Shown here: piece after piece, positions 1 to 5,806 of the stretch | How positions within the stretch are numbered: the first letter of the stretch is position 1 | How the letters are laid out: each line of letters begins with the position of its first letter | DNA from: Promethearchaeia archaeon | Lineage (GTDB): Archaea > Asgardarchaeota > Lokiarchaeia > Sigyniarchaeales > SOKP01 | Assembly: GCA_029856295.1 (NCBI GenBank) | Contig: JAHQWS010000060.1 | Location: 1 to 8,885, forward strand | Length of the DNA stretch: 8,885 nucleotides | Direction of reading: 5' to 3' | Position numbers and translations under genes: made by a program | The notes under the pieces: generated by a model | Told to the model about the DNA's origin: nothing | Seen by the model: the letters and a program-made list of their open reading frames with translations, nothing else | Databases searched by the model: none

Positions 1-1
1 G

Positions 2-133
2 ATACATGGAGGGGATGGATATACAGATAATTATTCGGTTGAAAGATATATGAGAGACGCCAAGTTTTTAATGATCGGGGGTGGCACTACAGAGATACAG
101 AACCTAGTTATTGCAAGGGAAGAGTTGAAATAA
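2..133 (+). CDS. Acyl-CoA dehydrogenase, C-terminal fragment (gene begins before the window)
   Basis: Only the last 43 codons are present, in the frame starting at base 2 and ending in TAA at 131-133. The fragment carries the classic C-terminal signature of FAD-dependent acyl-CoA dehydrogenases: GGDGYTDNYSVERYMRDAK, then IGGGTTEIQ, then IAREEL. These residues form the last helices that contact the flavin and the dimer partner. Family members oxidise an acyl-CoA to the 2-enoyl-CoA and pass electrons to an electron-transfer flavoprotein. In many short- and medium-chain members the catalytic glutamate sits in the YEGT motif; here the equivalent residue is glycine (fragment residue 27), as in long-chain and isovaleryl-type enzymes that use a glutamate elsewhere. 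That other site is outside the window. Substrate unknown. A second acyl-CoA dehydrogenase starts 145 bp downstream on the same strand. Confidence 0.9.
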   Translation: MHGGDGYTDNYSVERYMRDAKFLMIGGGTTEIQNLVIAREELK

Positions 134-139
134 ATAACT

Positions 140-150
140 CTATTTTTAAT
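140..150 (+). terminator. Possible oligo-T terminator after the first acyl-CoA dehydrogenase
   Basis: The non-template strand reads ctatttttaa a few bases after the TAA stop. Archaeal termination often needs only a short U-tract, so this is a candidate, but the tract is just five T long and the surrounding DNA is AT-rich. No hairpin precedes it. Weak call. Confidence 0.25.
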
Positions 151-218
151 AGTTATATAATTAGAGACCACTTATCATGCCAATATTTTATGGTGGTGTG
201 GTGAACTGATATAACCAT

Positions 219-241
219 AGAAGAATTAAAATAACTTAAAT
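219..241 (+). promoter_or_regulatory. Putative promoter of the second acyl-CoA dehydrogenase
   Basis: A 23-bp stretch here matches 21 of 23 positions in the leader of the GNAT gene (1579-1601). It ends in AACTTAAAT, a plausible TATA box, which would place transcription start about 15 nt before the ATG at 279. The purine-rich AGAAGAATTA part could contain a BRE or a shared regulator site. Seen directly: the repeated sequence. Inferred: promoter function. Confidence 0.4.
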
Positions 242-278
242 CGTAAAGTTATTTATTTTGTAAAAGAGAATAATAAAT

Positions 279-1538
279 ATGAAAAAGATCACCGGCGTAA
301 ATATTTTAGATGATGATATAAGAGAGAAATTAGTTACAAGGAATATCTATGAAATCTTCAATAATTTTATCATTCCACTTATAACAAAAGAGGAGCAAGA
401 ATTTCTCAGAGAATTGGAGGAATTTTTGATTAAAGAAGTAGAACCAAAAATAAACCTCAATAATGAAGTATATGAGCTCTTCCCTATTATTGCTAAAAAG
501 AATTATATGCAAAGATTAAATCAATACGGAGACTCCGAAAGATATGGAATGCGCTATGAAATCCTCCTTGCCATGGCAATGTCAATTATCGATCCTGAAC
601 TGGATCTTGCTCGAGTAGTTTCAGGTGTTATTTTTGCAAATCCAGTATTTCAATTTGGGAAAAATGAGCATCAATTAGAAATCTTGGATAATGTAATGAG
701 AGGCAAAAAAATAGGATGTATCTGCATCACAGAAAAATATCATGGATCAGATGCAGTTAATATGGAAACCCAAATTGAAGAGGAAGAAGACCACGTAGTT
801 GTTAATGGAGAAAAATTATATACAACAAACGGTTCTATAGCAGATTACTTTATAGTTTATGGCGTATCTAATCCATATGATCCACGAGGATCAATGTATC
901 AAGTAATCGCCGAACGAGGGTTCGAGGGACTTGAAACTCATAGAATAGGAGTGCAGTCTATTCCTCGAGTACAAATTGGACAAACAATATTTAATAATGT
1001 GATAATTCCAGAGGAAAATATTCTAGGAACGAAAGGTCAAGGATATAAAAATCTGTTCTCTGGACTTGTGGCTGAACGAGATGCCATAATTGGCTCGAGT
1101 TTAGGAATTAGCTGGTTAACAGCAATAACAGCGCTTATTTATACAAATTGTAGAGTCCAATTTGGGCGACCAATTTATGATTTTCAAGCAGTTTCATTTC
1201 CAATAACTCAATTATTTACAGAATTAATGGCTGCTACAGAGTTTGGTTTTAAGTCAGCATCGGAATATCGGAAAACTCTGGAACATACTGATCTAAAATT
1301 TATTAAATATAATGCTGCGTTTAGCTCGGGGACAAAGTTTTATGCATCTAATCTAGCCCATAAAATATCATATGAAACTCAGCAATTATGCGGGGGTATT
1401 GCCTTCACAGACAATCTTCGAATAGATAAAGCTTTGGAAGTCAGTAAAGTACAAGAAATTATAGGGGGGGCAAGAAATATCCAACTTTATTTAGTTAGCA
1501 GAGCAATTAAAGATATCTTCAAACGGTTGGCGTTATGA
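279..1538 (+). CDS. Acyl-CoA dehydrogenase family protein (helix-G glutamate type)
   Basis: A 419-residue FAD-dependent acyl-CoA dehydrogenase, normal length plus about 20 extra N-terminal residues. Expected role: alpha,beta-oxidation of an acyl-CoA with electron transfer to ETF. Domains in order: N-terminal helical domain (about 36-145); beta domain with the flavin signature CITEKYHGSD (149-158) and VNGEKLYTTNGS (175-186); C-terminal helical domain with RVQFGRP (292-298), QQLCGG (368-373) and EIIGGARNIQ (393-402). The usual catalytic glutamate of the YEGT motif is Gly396. Instead Glu266 in AERD aligns, with identical 29-residue spacing to the following FG(Q/R) motif, with the helix-G glutamate of isovaleryl-CoA dehydrogenase as I recall it, so this is the likely base. 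That points to a branched or bulky substrate. With the BadI-like crotonase nearby, a cyclic acyl-CoA is possible but unproven. The start ATG fits the family and has a TATA-like AACTTAAAT about 40 nt upstream. Stop is TGA. Confidence 0.9.
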   Translation: MKKITGVNILDDDIREKLVTRNIYEIFNNFIIPLITKEEQEFLRELEEFLIKEVEPKINLNNEVYELFPIIAKKNYMQRLNQYGDSERYGMRYEILLAMAMSIIDPELDLARVVSGVIFANPVFQFGKNEHQLEILDNVMRGKKIGCICITEKYHGSDAVNMETQIEEEEDHVVVNGEKLYTTNGSIADYFIVYGVSNPYDPRGSMYQVIAERGFEGLETHRIGVQSIPRVQIGQTIFNNVIIPEENILGTKGQGYKNLFSGLVAERDAIIGSSLGISWLTAITALIYTNCRVQFGRPIYDFQAVSFPITQLFTELMAATEFGFKSASEYRKTLEHTDLKFIKYNAAFSSGTKFYASNLAHKISYETQQLCGGIAFTDNLRIDKALEVSKVQEIIGGARNIQLYLVSRAIKDIFKRLAL

Positions 1539-1578
1539 AGTTTTAAGAAAATTAAATTCAAAATTTAGTAATAGTCAG

Positions 1579-1601
1579 AGAAGAATTAAGATAACATAAA
1601 T
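1579..1601 (+). promoter_or_regulatory. Putative promoter of the GNAT gene
   Basis: Near-copy (21 of 23 identical) of the element at 219-241. The following ACATAAATAAA gives a TATA-like box centred about 31 nt upstream of the ATG at 1631, implying a leader of only a few bases. Function is inferred from position and repetition. Confidence 0.4.
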
Positions 1602-1630
1602 AAAAATCAATGTATTCCCTCTATTAAAAC

Positions 1631-2155
1631 ATGGAAATTAGAGCTTTAAAGAGAGAAGAAATAGATGATATACGAAATATTGACCGCAGCGAAATAATTA
1701 ACCAATTCTATTATTATCAAAACGACAAAATCATGTCAAAAAAGAAATATTACAATATCTCAGGATGGAATCCGAATAGCATTGAAAGAAATATTAACAA
1801 TCTTTATGATCTCTATGATCACGGTGGATCTTTTTTTGGTCTGTTTCAGGAAGAAAGAATTGTCGGAGTAGTCGCTTTAGAATGTAAATTCATAGGAAGT
1901 AATAATGATCAACTTCAAGTTGTTTTCTTGCACATTGATAAAAATTATAGAAAAAAAGGATATGGAAAAATATTAATGAACAAAACTAAAGAAAGAGCAA
2001 AAGAATTAGGAGCAAAAAAGCTCTACATATCTGCCACTCCCTCTAAAAATACTGTTGATTTTTACATGCACTTAGGCTGCAAATTAGCTTCAGAAATAAA
2101 TCCTGAATTATACCAATTAGAACCTGACGATATTCATTTGGAAATGATTATTTAG
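1631..2155 (+). CDS. GNAT-family N-acetyltransferase
   Basis: A 174-residue protein of the Gcn5-related N-acetyltransferase fold, which moves an acetyl (or other acyl) group from CoA to an amine. The acetyl-CoA pyrophosphate loop, motif A, is clear: VVFLHIDKNYRKKGYGKIL (97-115), with Arg107-Lys-Lys-Gly-Tyr-Gly112 as the R/Q-x-x-G-x-G/A core. Motif B follows as LYISATPSKNTVDFYMHLGC (131-150), where Tyr145 occupies the usual general-acid position. The tail PELYQLEPDDIHLEM is typical of a small group of cytosolic GNAT proteins of unknown substrate. The first 60 residues, rich in Tyr, Asn and charged residues, would form the substrate-binding helices. The gene follows the acyl-CoA dehydrogenase by 92 bp but has its own promoter-like element, so it need not be part of that pathway. 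Stop TAG at 2153-2155. Substrate cannot be read from sequence. Confidence 0.85.
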   Translation: MEIRALKREEIDDIRNIDRSEIINQFYYYQNDKIMSKKKYYNISGWNPNSIERNINNLYDLYDHGGSFFGLFQEERIVGVVALECKFIGSNNDQLQVVFLHIDKNYRKKGYGKILMNKTKERAKELGAKKLYISATPSKNTVDFYMHLGCKLASEINPELYQLEPDDIHLEMII

Positions 2156-2222
2156 TACTTATTTGATGATCAAAATTTATATTTCTATAACATATTTTCG
2201 CCCATTAAAAGAAGAATGGATT

Positions 2223-2230
2223 AAAAAAAA
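2223..2230 (-). terminator. Oligo-T terminator of the crotonase-hydroxyacyl-CoA dehydrogenase operon
   Basis: Eight consecutive A on the plus strand give a U8 tract about 20 nt after the TAA of the minus-strand 3-hydroxyacyl-CoA dehydrogenase gene. This fits archaeal oligo-U termination. It lies in the 95-bp convergent gap with the GNAT gene. Confidence 0.5.
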
Positions 2231-2250
2231 GGAGTAAGAGATTATATTTA

Positions 2251-3102
2251 TTAGTAATTATAAAAGCCTTTTTTAGATTTTCTACCTAATAAATTGTTAT
2301 CGACCATTTCTTTTAGAAGAGAGCTTGGGTTATATTTTTCTCCTAAAGCTTCTCCTAAATACTCCCCAATATGCAAATATATATCATTCCCTACTAAATC
2401 AGAAAGTTCTAAAGGTCCCATTGGAAAGTTGAACGCTAATTTACAAGCAACATCGATGTCTTCAGTGCTGGCAATTCCTTCCATTTTTAATTTGACAGCT
2501 TCATTACATAGCACATAAATAAGACGTGTTGTTACGAACCCGGGAGCATTATTCACGGTTACCACAGTTTTGTTTAAACTCTCAGAAAATTTTTTTGATG
2601 TTTCTAATACTTCTTCAGATGTATTCTTTCCTTTAATTAACTCAATTAATTTCATTACCGGAGCCGGATTAAAGAAATGGATTCCTACGATCCTTTCCTG
2701 ATTATTAGATTTTGATGCCATATCGGTTATACTTAATGAAGATGTATTGGATGCTAATATCACATTTTTATAGCAAATTGAATCTAATTCCGAAAATAAA
2801 TTCTGTTTTAAAGTCATATCTTCAAAAATAGCTTCTATTACCATTTGCACATCTTTAACAGCTTCATCCCTATTAGTATTTAAATTAATTCGATTAAGGA
2901 TGCCATTTGCTTCTTCAGCTGTAATTTTATTTTTCGCTACAAAAAATCTTTCCAAATTCTTTTCAATGGCGGTTTTTGCTTTATTTAAAATTTCTTCATT
3001 TACATCTACCAGGTTCACATCATACCCATGAGTTGCGGCTAGTTGTGCAATCCCATGACCCATAATACCTGCCCCAATTACACATATTTTTTTAATTTCC
3101 AT
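2251..3102 (-). CDS. 3-hydroxyacyl-CoA dehydrogenase (3-hydroxybutyryl-CoA dehydrogenase family)
   Basis: A 283-residue single-function enzyme, the usual length for Hbd/PaaH proteins; it oxidises a 3-hydroxyacyl-CoA to the 3-ketoacyl-CoA with NAD(P). The N-terminal Rossmann domain has GAGIMG (10-15) and an acidic residue, Asp33, at the end of strand 2, which favours NAD. Next come ASNTSSLSI (117-125) and the catalytic His142-Glu154 pair in HFFNPAPVMKLIEL (142-155). The C-terminal helical domain starts near PGFVTTRL (187-194) and ends in GRKSKKGFYNY. The common PGFVVNR asparagine is Thr192, a variation I recall in some family members. I chose ATG at 3102 over the in-frame GTG at 3111 because homologues begin just before the glycine motif and a TGAGG ribosome site lies right upstream. 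Only 8 nt separate it from the crotonase stop, so the two are cotranscribed. Possible substrates are 3-hydroxypimeloyl-CoA or 2-hydroxycyclohexanecarboxyl-CoA, but simple short-chain substrates are not excluded. Confidence 0.9.
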   Translation of the reverse strand: MEIKKICVIGAGIMGHGIAQLAATHGYDVNLVDVNEEILNKAKTAIEKNLERFFVAKNKITAEEANGILNRINLNTNRDEAVKDVQMVIEAIFEDMTLKQNLFSELDSICYKNVILASNTSSLSITDMASKSNNQERIVGIHFFNPAPVMKLIELIKGKNTSEEVLETSKKFSESLNKTVVTVNNAPGFVTTRLIYVLCNEAVKLKMEGIASTEDIDVACKLAFNFPMGPLELSDLVGNDIYLHIGEYLGEALGEKYNPSSLLKEMVDNNLLGRKSKKGFYNY

Positions 3103-3103
3103 A

Positions 3104-3110
3104 AACCTCA
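3104..3110 (-). promoter_or_regulatory. Ribosome binding site of the hydroxyacyl-CoA dehydrogenase gene
   Basis: The minus strand reads TGAGGTTT directly before the ATG at 3102, just after the crotonase TAG. GAGG pairs with a standard anti-Shine-Dalgarno, though the 3-nt spacing is short. It supports ATG 3102 as the start and suggests translational coupling within the operon. Confidence 0.45.
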
Positions 3111-3902
3111 CTATTTTCTAAATTGATTAAAATCCGCTTTGCGCTTTTCTACAAATGCATTTTTTCCTTCTACGGCCTCATCGGTGCCATAGTAAAGAGA
3201 CAATCCCCCAACTCCTAACTGAGTAATACCCGTCACTCCATCTGTTTCGGCTAAAAAGGCATATTTCAGCATTTTAAGAGCTGTCGGGCTTTTTTCTAAC
3301 AGTTCTTGACACCATTGGTTCACTTCTTCGTCCAATTTTTCATAGGGTACAACAGCATTCACAAGTCCCATTTCTAAAGCTTGCTGAGCCGTATATCGAC
3401 GACAGAGATACCAAATTTCTTTTGCACGTTTAACCCCTACCGCTCTCATTAAATCGCCAGTTCCATATCCGGGATCGAAAGATCCTACACGCGGTCCTGC
3501 TTGCCCAAGTTGTGCATGCTCTGCCGCAATGCTGAGATCACAATTGACGTGCCATACATTACCTCCTCCAATTGCATAGCCGTTCACTCGGGCGATGACA
3601 GGTTTAGGCAAAGTACGGATAAGAAACGTTACCCGCTGCCAACCAACTTCAAGAGGCAGCATATACTCTCCCTTATAGCCCCCTTTCTCACGGGTTGTCT
3701 GATCTCCTCCAGTACAAAACGCTTTTTCTCCGGCGCCAGTGAAAACTACAATGCCGATTTCATTATCCATACAACGATTAAAAGCGTCGATCAGTTCATG
3801 GATGGTTTGCTGTGTGCACGCATTATAACGCTCCGGCCGATTAATGGTTATACGGGCGATTCTATCTTTTATTTCAAAAATTATTTCCTCATACTCACTC
3901 AT
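3111..3902 (-). CDS. BadI/MenB-type crotonase, probable 2-ketocyclohexanecarboxyl-CoA hydrolase
   Basis: A 263-residue crotonase-fold enzyme. Oxyanion-hole loops are AFCTGGDQTT (61-70) and GYAIGGGNV (108-116). The subgroup motif GSFDPGYGT (140-148) supplies Ser141 and Asp143, matching catalytic Ser and Asp of BadI and MenB; Tyr238 in LYYGTDE matches the catalytic MenB tyrosine. The family does Dieckmann-type chemistry: MenB closes the naphthoquinone ring, BadI opens 2-ketocyclohexanecarboxyl-CoA by reverse Claisen hydrolysis to pimeloyl-CoA. BadI-like choices are DPGYGT (MenB: DGGWG), GGGNV (MenB: GGGHV), EIWYLCRRY and LYYGTDE (MenB: FYMTEEG), compared from memory. The neighbours are acyl-CoA dehydrogenases and a hydroxyacyl-CoA dehydrogenase, with no menaquinone gene, which also favours BadI. 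ATG at 3902 was chosen over the in-frame TTG at 3911 because it matches the family N-terminus. GC is about 44% against 32% in the partner gene, a sign of transfer. A MenB or unrelated ring-forming role remains possible. Confidence 0.75.
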   Translation of the reverse strand: MSEYEEIIFEIKDRIARITINRPERYNACTQQTIHELIDAFNRCMDNEIGIVVFTGAGEKAFCTGGDQTTREKGGYKGEYMLPLEVGWQRVTFLIRTLPKPVIARVNGYAIGGGNVWHVNCDLSIAAEHAQLGQAGPRVGSFDPGYGTGDLMRAVGVKRAKEIWYLCRRYTAQQALEMGLVNAVVPYEKLDEEVNQWCQELLEKSPTALKMLKYAFLAETDGVTGITQLGVGGLSLYYGTDEAVEGKNAFVEKRKADFNQFRK

Positions 3903-3925
3903 TTTTATCAACTTCGCAATATGAT

Positions 3926-3950
3926 TGTAATTTAAGTTCTAATCTTTAAT
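3926..3950 (-). promoter_or_regulatory. Putative promoter of the badI-like operon
   Basis: On the minus strand the 12-mer ATTAAAGATTAG (3950-3939) is followed by AACTTAAATTA, a TATA-like sequence centred about 30 nt before the ATG at 3902. The same 12-mer occurs at a similar distance before the 174-residue gene (4628-4617), and AACTTAAAT also occurs before the acyl-CoA dehydrogenase at 279. Promoter function is inferred. Confidence 0.4.
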
Positions 3951-4052
3951 CATTAAAAATGATTTCAAAATATATAAAACAATCTTTATTGAAAAGGATT
4001 AAGATATTTATACCTTAAAATTTAGTTTAATATCCAAATAGCGATCAATTCT

Positions 4053-4577
4053 TTAGAGATTCATTTTCTCCTTAATTTCATTCAGCATTTTTGGACGTTC
4101 TTGGTTGATATTAACTAAGATTTCGCGCAGAATTTCATTTATTTCAACACCTTTCAATTCACATGCTATATATAATAGTGATATGATCTCTTTTGTAAGC
4201 AATCGAATATTCTTTATATCATTTATAGGAATTCTAATACCCAATGACTTTAAATCTTGAGATTTTTCATTATCAAACTGTCTTATAGTAATTAAAATAT
4301 CATTTTTTCTTCCTTTCCATTCTTCGGTAATAGCACGTATCGATAGAATATACTTCTTGGTCGGACTCCCAATGCCGTTAACGTCTTGAGCAAACTCCAA
4401 AGGTTCAGAATTTCTAAGGGACTTTAGACCAAAAGAACGGTTAAATTTATTCATTTTATCAAATTTTCTTTTCATATGAGAAATTTCATCAGTAAGCTGC
4501 TCTACTTTTAACGACAATTTTCCAAATTTTTCCAAAAAAATTTCCCTTAACTGCAGATTGTTATCACTTTGATTCAT
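4053..4577 (-). CDS. Hypothetical protein: coiled coil plus possible PC4-like beta-alpha domain
   Basis: A 174-residue soluble protein that I do not recognise. Residues 8-45 (from LQLREIFLEK to HMKRKFDKM) are charged and heptad-like, consistent with a coiled coil or helical oligomerisation segment. After a basic linker (44-60) come three likely strands, KYILSIRAI (75-83), NDILITIRQF (92-101) and LGIRIPIN (112-119), then a long amphipathic helix (120-140) and a second helical segment to the end. The strand-strand-strand-helix order with IRQFDN followed by GIRIPINDI recalls the PC4/YdbC single-stranded nucleic-acid-binding fold (IREW...GISL). This is a resemblance, not an identification. I prefer the ATG at 4577 to the in-frame ATG at 4589 because GGAG lies 6-7 nt before it, inside the longer reading. 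No cysteine pair, signal peptide or membrane segment. It lies 150 bp upstream of the badI-like gene on the same strand and could share regulation with it. Confidence 0.7.
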   Translation of the reverse strand: MNQSDNNLQLREIFLEKFGKLSLKVEQLTDEISHMKRKFDKMNKFNRSFGLKSLRNSEPLEFAQDVNGIGSPTKKYILSIRAITEEWKGRKNDILITIRQFDNEKSQDLKSLGIRIPINDIKNIRLLTKEIISLLYIACELKGVEINEILREILVNINQERPKMLNEIKEKMNL

Positions 4578-4581
4578 TTTA

Positions 4582-4588
4582 ATCTCCA
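4582..4588 (-). promoter_or_regulatory. Ribosome binding site that decides the start of the 174-residue gene
   Basis: The minus strand reads ATGGAGATTAAAATG. The GGAG is 6-7 nt before the second ATG (4577), ideal Shine-Dalgarno spacing, so the first ATG (4589) is probably just part of the site. Confidence 0.5.
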
Positions 4589-4616
4589 TAAATTATTAAG
4601 CATGATATTCTTTCAA

Positions 4617-4628
4617 CTAATCTTTAAT
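4617..4628 (-). promoter_or_regulatory. Promoter-proximal 12-mer shared with the badI-like operon
   Basis: ATTAAAGATTAG on the minus strand ends 40 nt before the ATG at 4577, identical to the 12-mer ending 37 nt before the badI-like ATG. It may be core promoter or a regulator site. In such AT-rich DNA a chance match cannot be excluded. Confidence 0.3.
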
Positions 4629-4707
4629 AAATCTAATTATTAAAACATTAATCCATGTAAATTTTGTAATTTGTAAACTGAGATTAAATCTCGATTCCTT
4701 AACAGAT

Positions 4708-4723
4708 AAAAAGATAAAAAAAA
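4708..4723 (-). terminator. Oligo-T terminator downstream of the interrupted membrane-protein gene
   Basis: The minus strand has T8 (4723-4716) followed by T5 (4712-4708), beginning about 42 nt after the TAG stop of the interrupted membrane-protein gene. There is no strong hairpin, as expected for archaeal U-tract termination. Confidence 0.45.
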
Positions 4724-4764
4724 GATGTTAAAAAGTTATAGTAAAATTCAGTCTATTCTGCTTC

Positions 4765-5784
4765 CTAATTTAACTCCCTCTCGTTCCTAACCTTACTATA
4801 GGTTATGATGCCATAAAGACCAGTTAAAAATAGTAATGGAATGAATAAGACAAATCCCCATATAGCTCCAAATCTACTTGCATCTATGCCGGTAATTTCA
4901 GTAGCACCAAATTCATATGCTGCCTTAGAAAAGATTAAAAAGATTAAAATCGCATCGGTTTTAATAAATTTTACTTTTTCACTGATAATATCTGCACTAT
5001 CGCTAATAAGTTTACCAATAGTATAAAGTATAAGAAATAAATCAAAGAAATATAACACTATTGTAGCAGGTAAACTATATTGACTCTCGGATGAACTTAA
5101 AGTAAAATAAACATTAAGCATCAAATACAAAGTATATATAGCAACCCAAATAAAGAAAATTCCCAGCCATGCATTTAGTTTTCCTCTTAATGCAAATAAT
5201 CCACCTATAACTGCAAGTAGAATAACGATTATCGTCAAAATAAGAGAAACGACACCAAATGCAAATTGGATTTCCATATCTCTCTGTTGTAATGCTATAC
5301 CTAGTCTCGTAATTGATAGCATGAAAATTATGGAAAGAAGAGTACATCCTAAAAATATGAATCACCTTAGCCACTTCCACCCTTTATTGTAAATCTTATC
5401 ATCCCATGAGACCCCTATTTGATAACAAGAATACATCAAAAAAGTGGCAGTGATCACAACATAAGACACTATACCTAATACAAAAAATCCTTGAAAAAAG
5501 ATATTCCCGAGATACCACCTCATTAGAAGCAAAAATGTAATTACTATTGCGATGATGAGATAAAAAATTATTTGCTTGTGAGATAAATGTTTTAAATCTA
5601 TTCGAAAGATCAGCGCGGCGATTATTAATACTATGCAGATGCCTAAAAGAAAAACAAAAATGTAAGTCCCATAGCCAAGTAAGCCAAATTGAGAGAATGT
5701 AAACCCGATTATGAGCAATATAACAAGAATTAAAAAAAGCCTATTTTCTTCTTCTATTAATTTTTTTAAATCAGAAAACACCAT
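4765..5784 (-). pseudogene. Polytopic membrane protein interrupted by one in-frame TGA (paralogue of the upstream gene)
   Basis: Two open segments, 5784-5365 (140 codons) and 5361-4765, lie in the same frame and are separated only by TGA at 5364-5362. Read through, they form one protein of about 339 residues matching the intact gene at 5907-7061 along its membrane part: IIGFTF against IIGFTL, SYVVITATF against SYILITSIF, GIFFIWVAIYTLYLM against GIFFVWVAIYTIYLM, and LYFFDLFLILYTIG against LYFFNLFILLNTIG. Ungapped alignment around the stop (R-stop-FIFLGCTLLSII against RWCFFVGGILVSII) puts the TGA on Trp143 of the intact copy, so TGG to TGA explains it. About nine or ten transmembrane helices are visible. 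Unlike its paralogue it stops at RNERELN and has no zinc ribbon. ATG at 5784 was chosen because MVFSDLKK aligns with MAFKNLLL and a TATA box lies 26 nt upstream. Alternatives: read-through product, two separate chains, or a sequencing error. Function unknown. Confidence 0.8.
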
Positions 5785-5792
5785 GAAATGAT

Positions 5793-5806
5793 ATTGAAGC
5801 TTCAAT
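5793..5806. promoter_or_regulatory. Perfect 14-bp palindrome, candidate operator
   Basis: ATTGAAGCTTCAAT is its own reverse complement. It lies 9-22 nt before the ATG at 5784 and abuts the TATA-like box, so a dimeric regulator bound there would block polymerase or TFB. The symmetry is seen; the operator role is inferred. Confidence 0.45.

Noticed and set aside
1464..1470. G7 run as a possible frameshift site in the acyl-CoA dehydrogenase
   Set aside because: The frame is continuous and the residues after the run (RNIQ, then VSRAI) still match the family C-terminus, so no frameshift is present.
2202..2219. CCATT-8-AATGG hairpin as an intrinsic terminator for the GNAT gene
   Set aside because: The stem is only 5 bp with an 8-nt loop, and on the plus strand it is followed by A rather than T; the T8 on the minus strand is a better terminator for the opposite operon.
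3111..3902. Annotation as naphthoate synthase MenB or generic enoyl-CoA hydratase
   Set aside because: Ser141/Asp143/Tyr238 exclude a plain hydratase with paired glutamates, and motif choices plus neighbours fit BadI better than MenB; MenB is kept as an alternative.
3501..3935. 144-codon plus-strand open frame opposite the BadI-like gene
   Set aside because: It is antisense to a clear crotonase and its product shows no family features; long because the gene is less AT-rich.
5362..5364. TGA as selenocysteine or as a genome-wide tryptophan codon
   Set aside because: The stop aligns with Trp inside a membrane helix, not with a redox Cys, and I see no convincing SECIS-like hairpin downstream. 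Other genes here use TGG for Trp, and TGA ends the acyl-CoA dehydrogenase at its natural C-terminus.
5114..5380. Separate 88-residue minus-strand frame bridging the two halves of the interrupted membrane protein
   Set aside because: It is out of frame with both halves, has no family resemblance and no membrane character, while the halves join in one frame across the TGA. It is a shadow.
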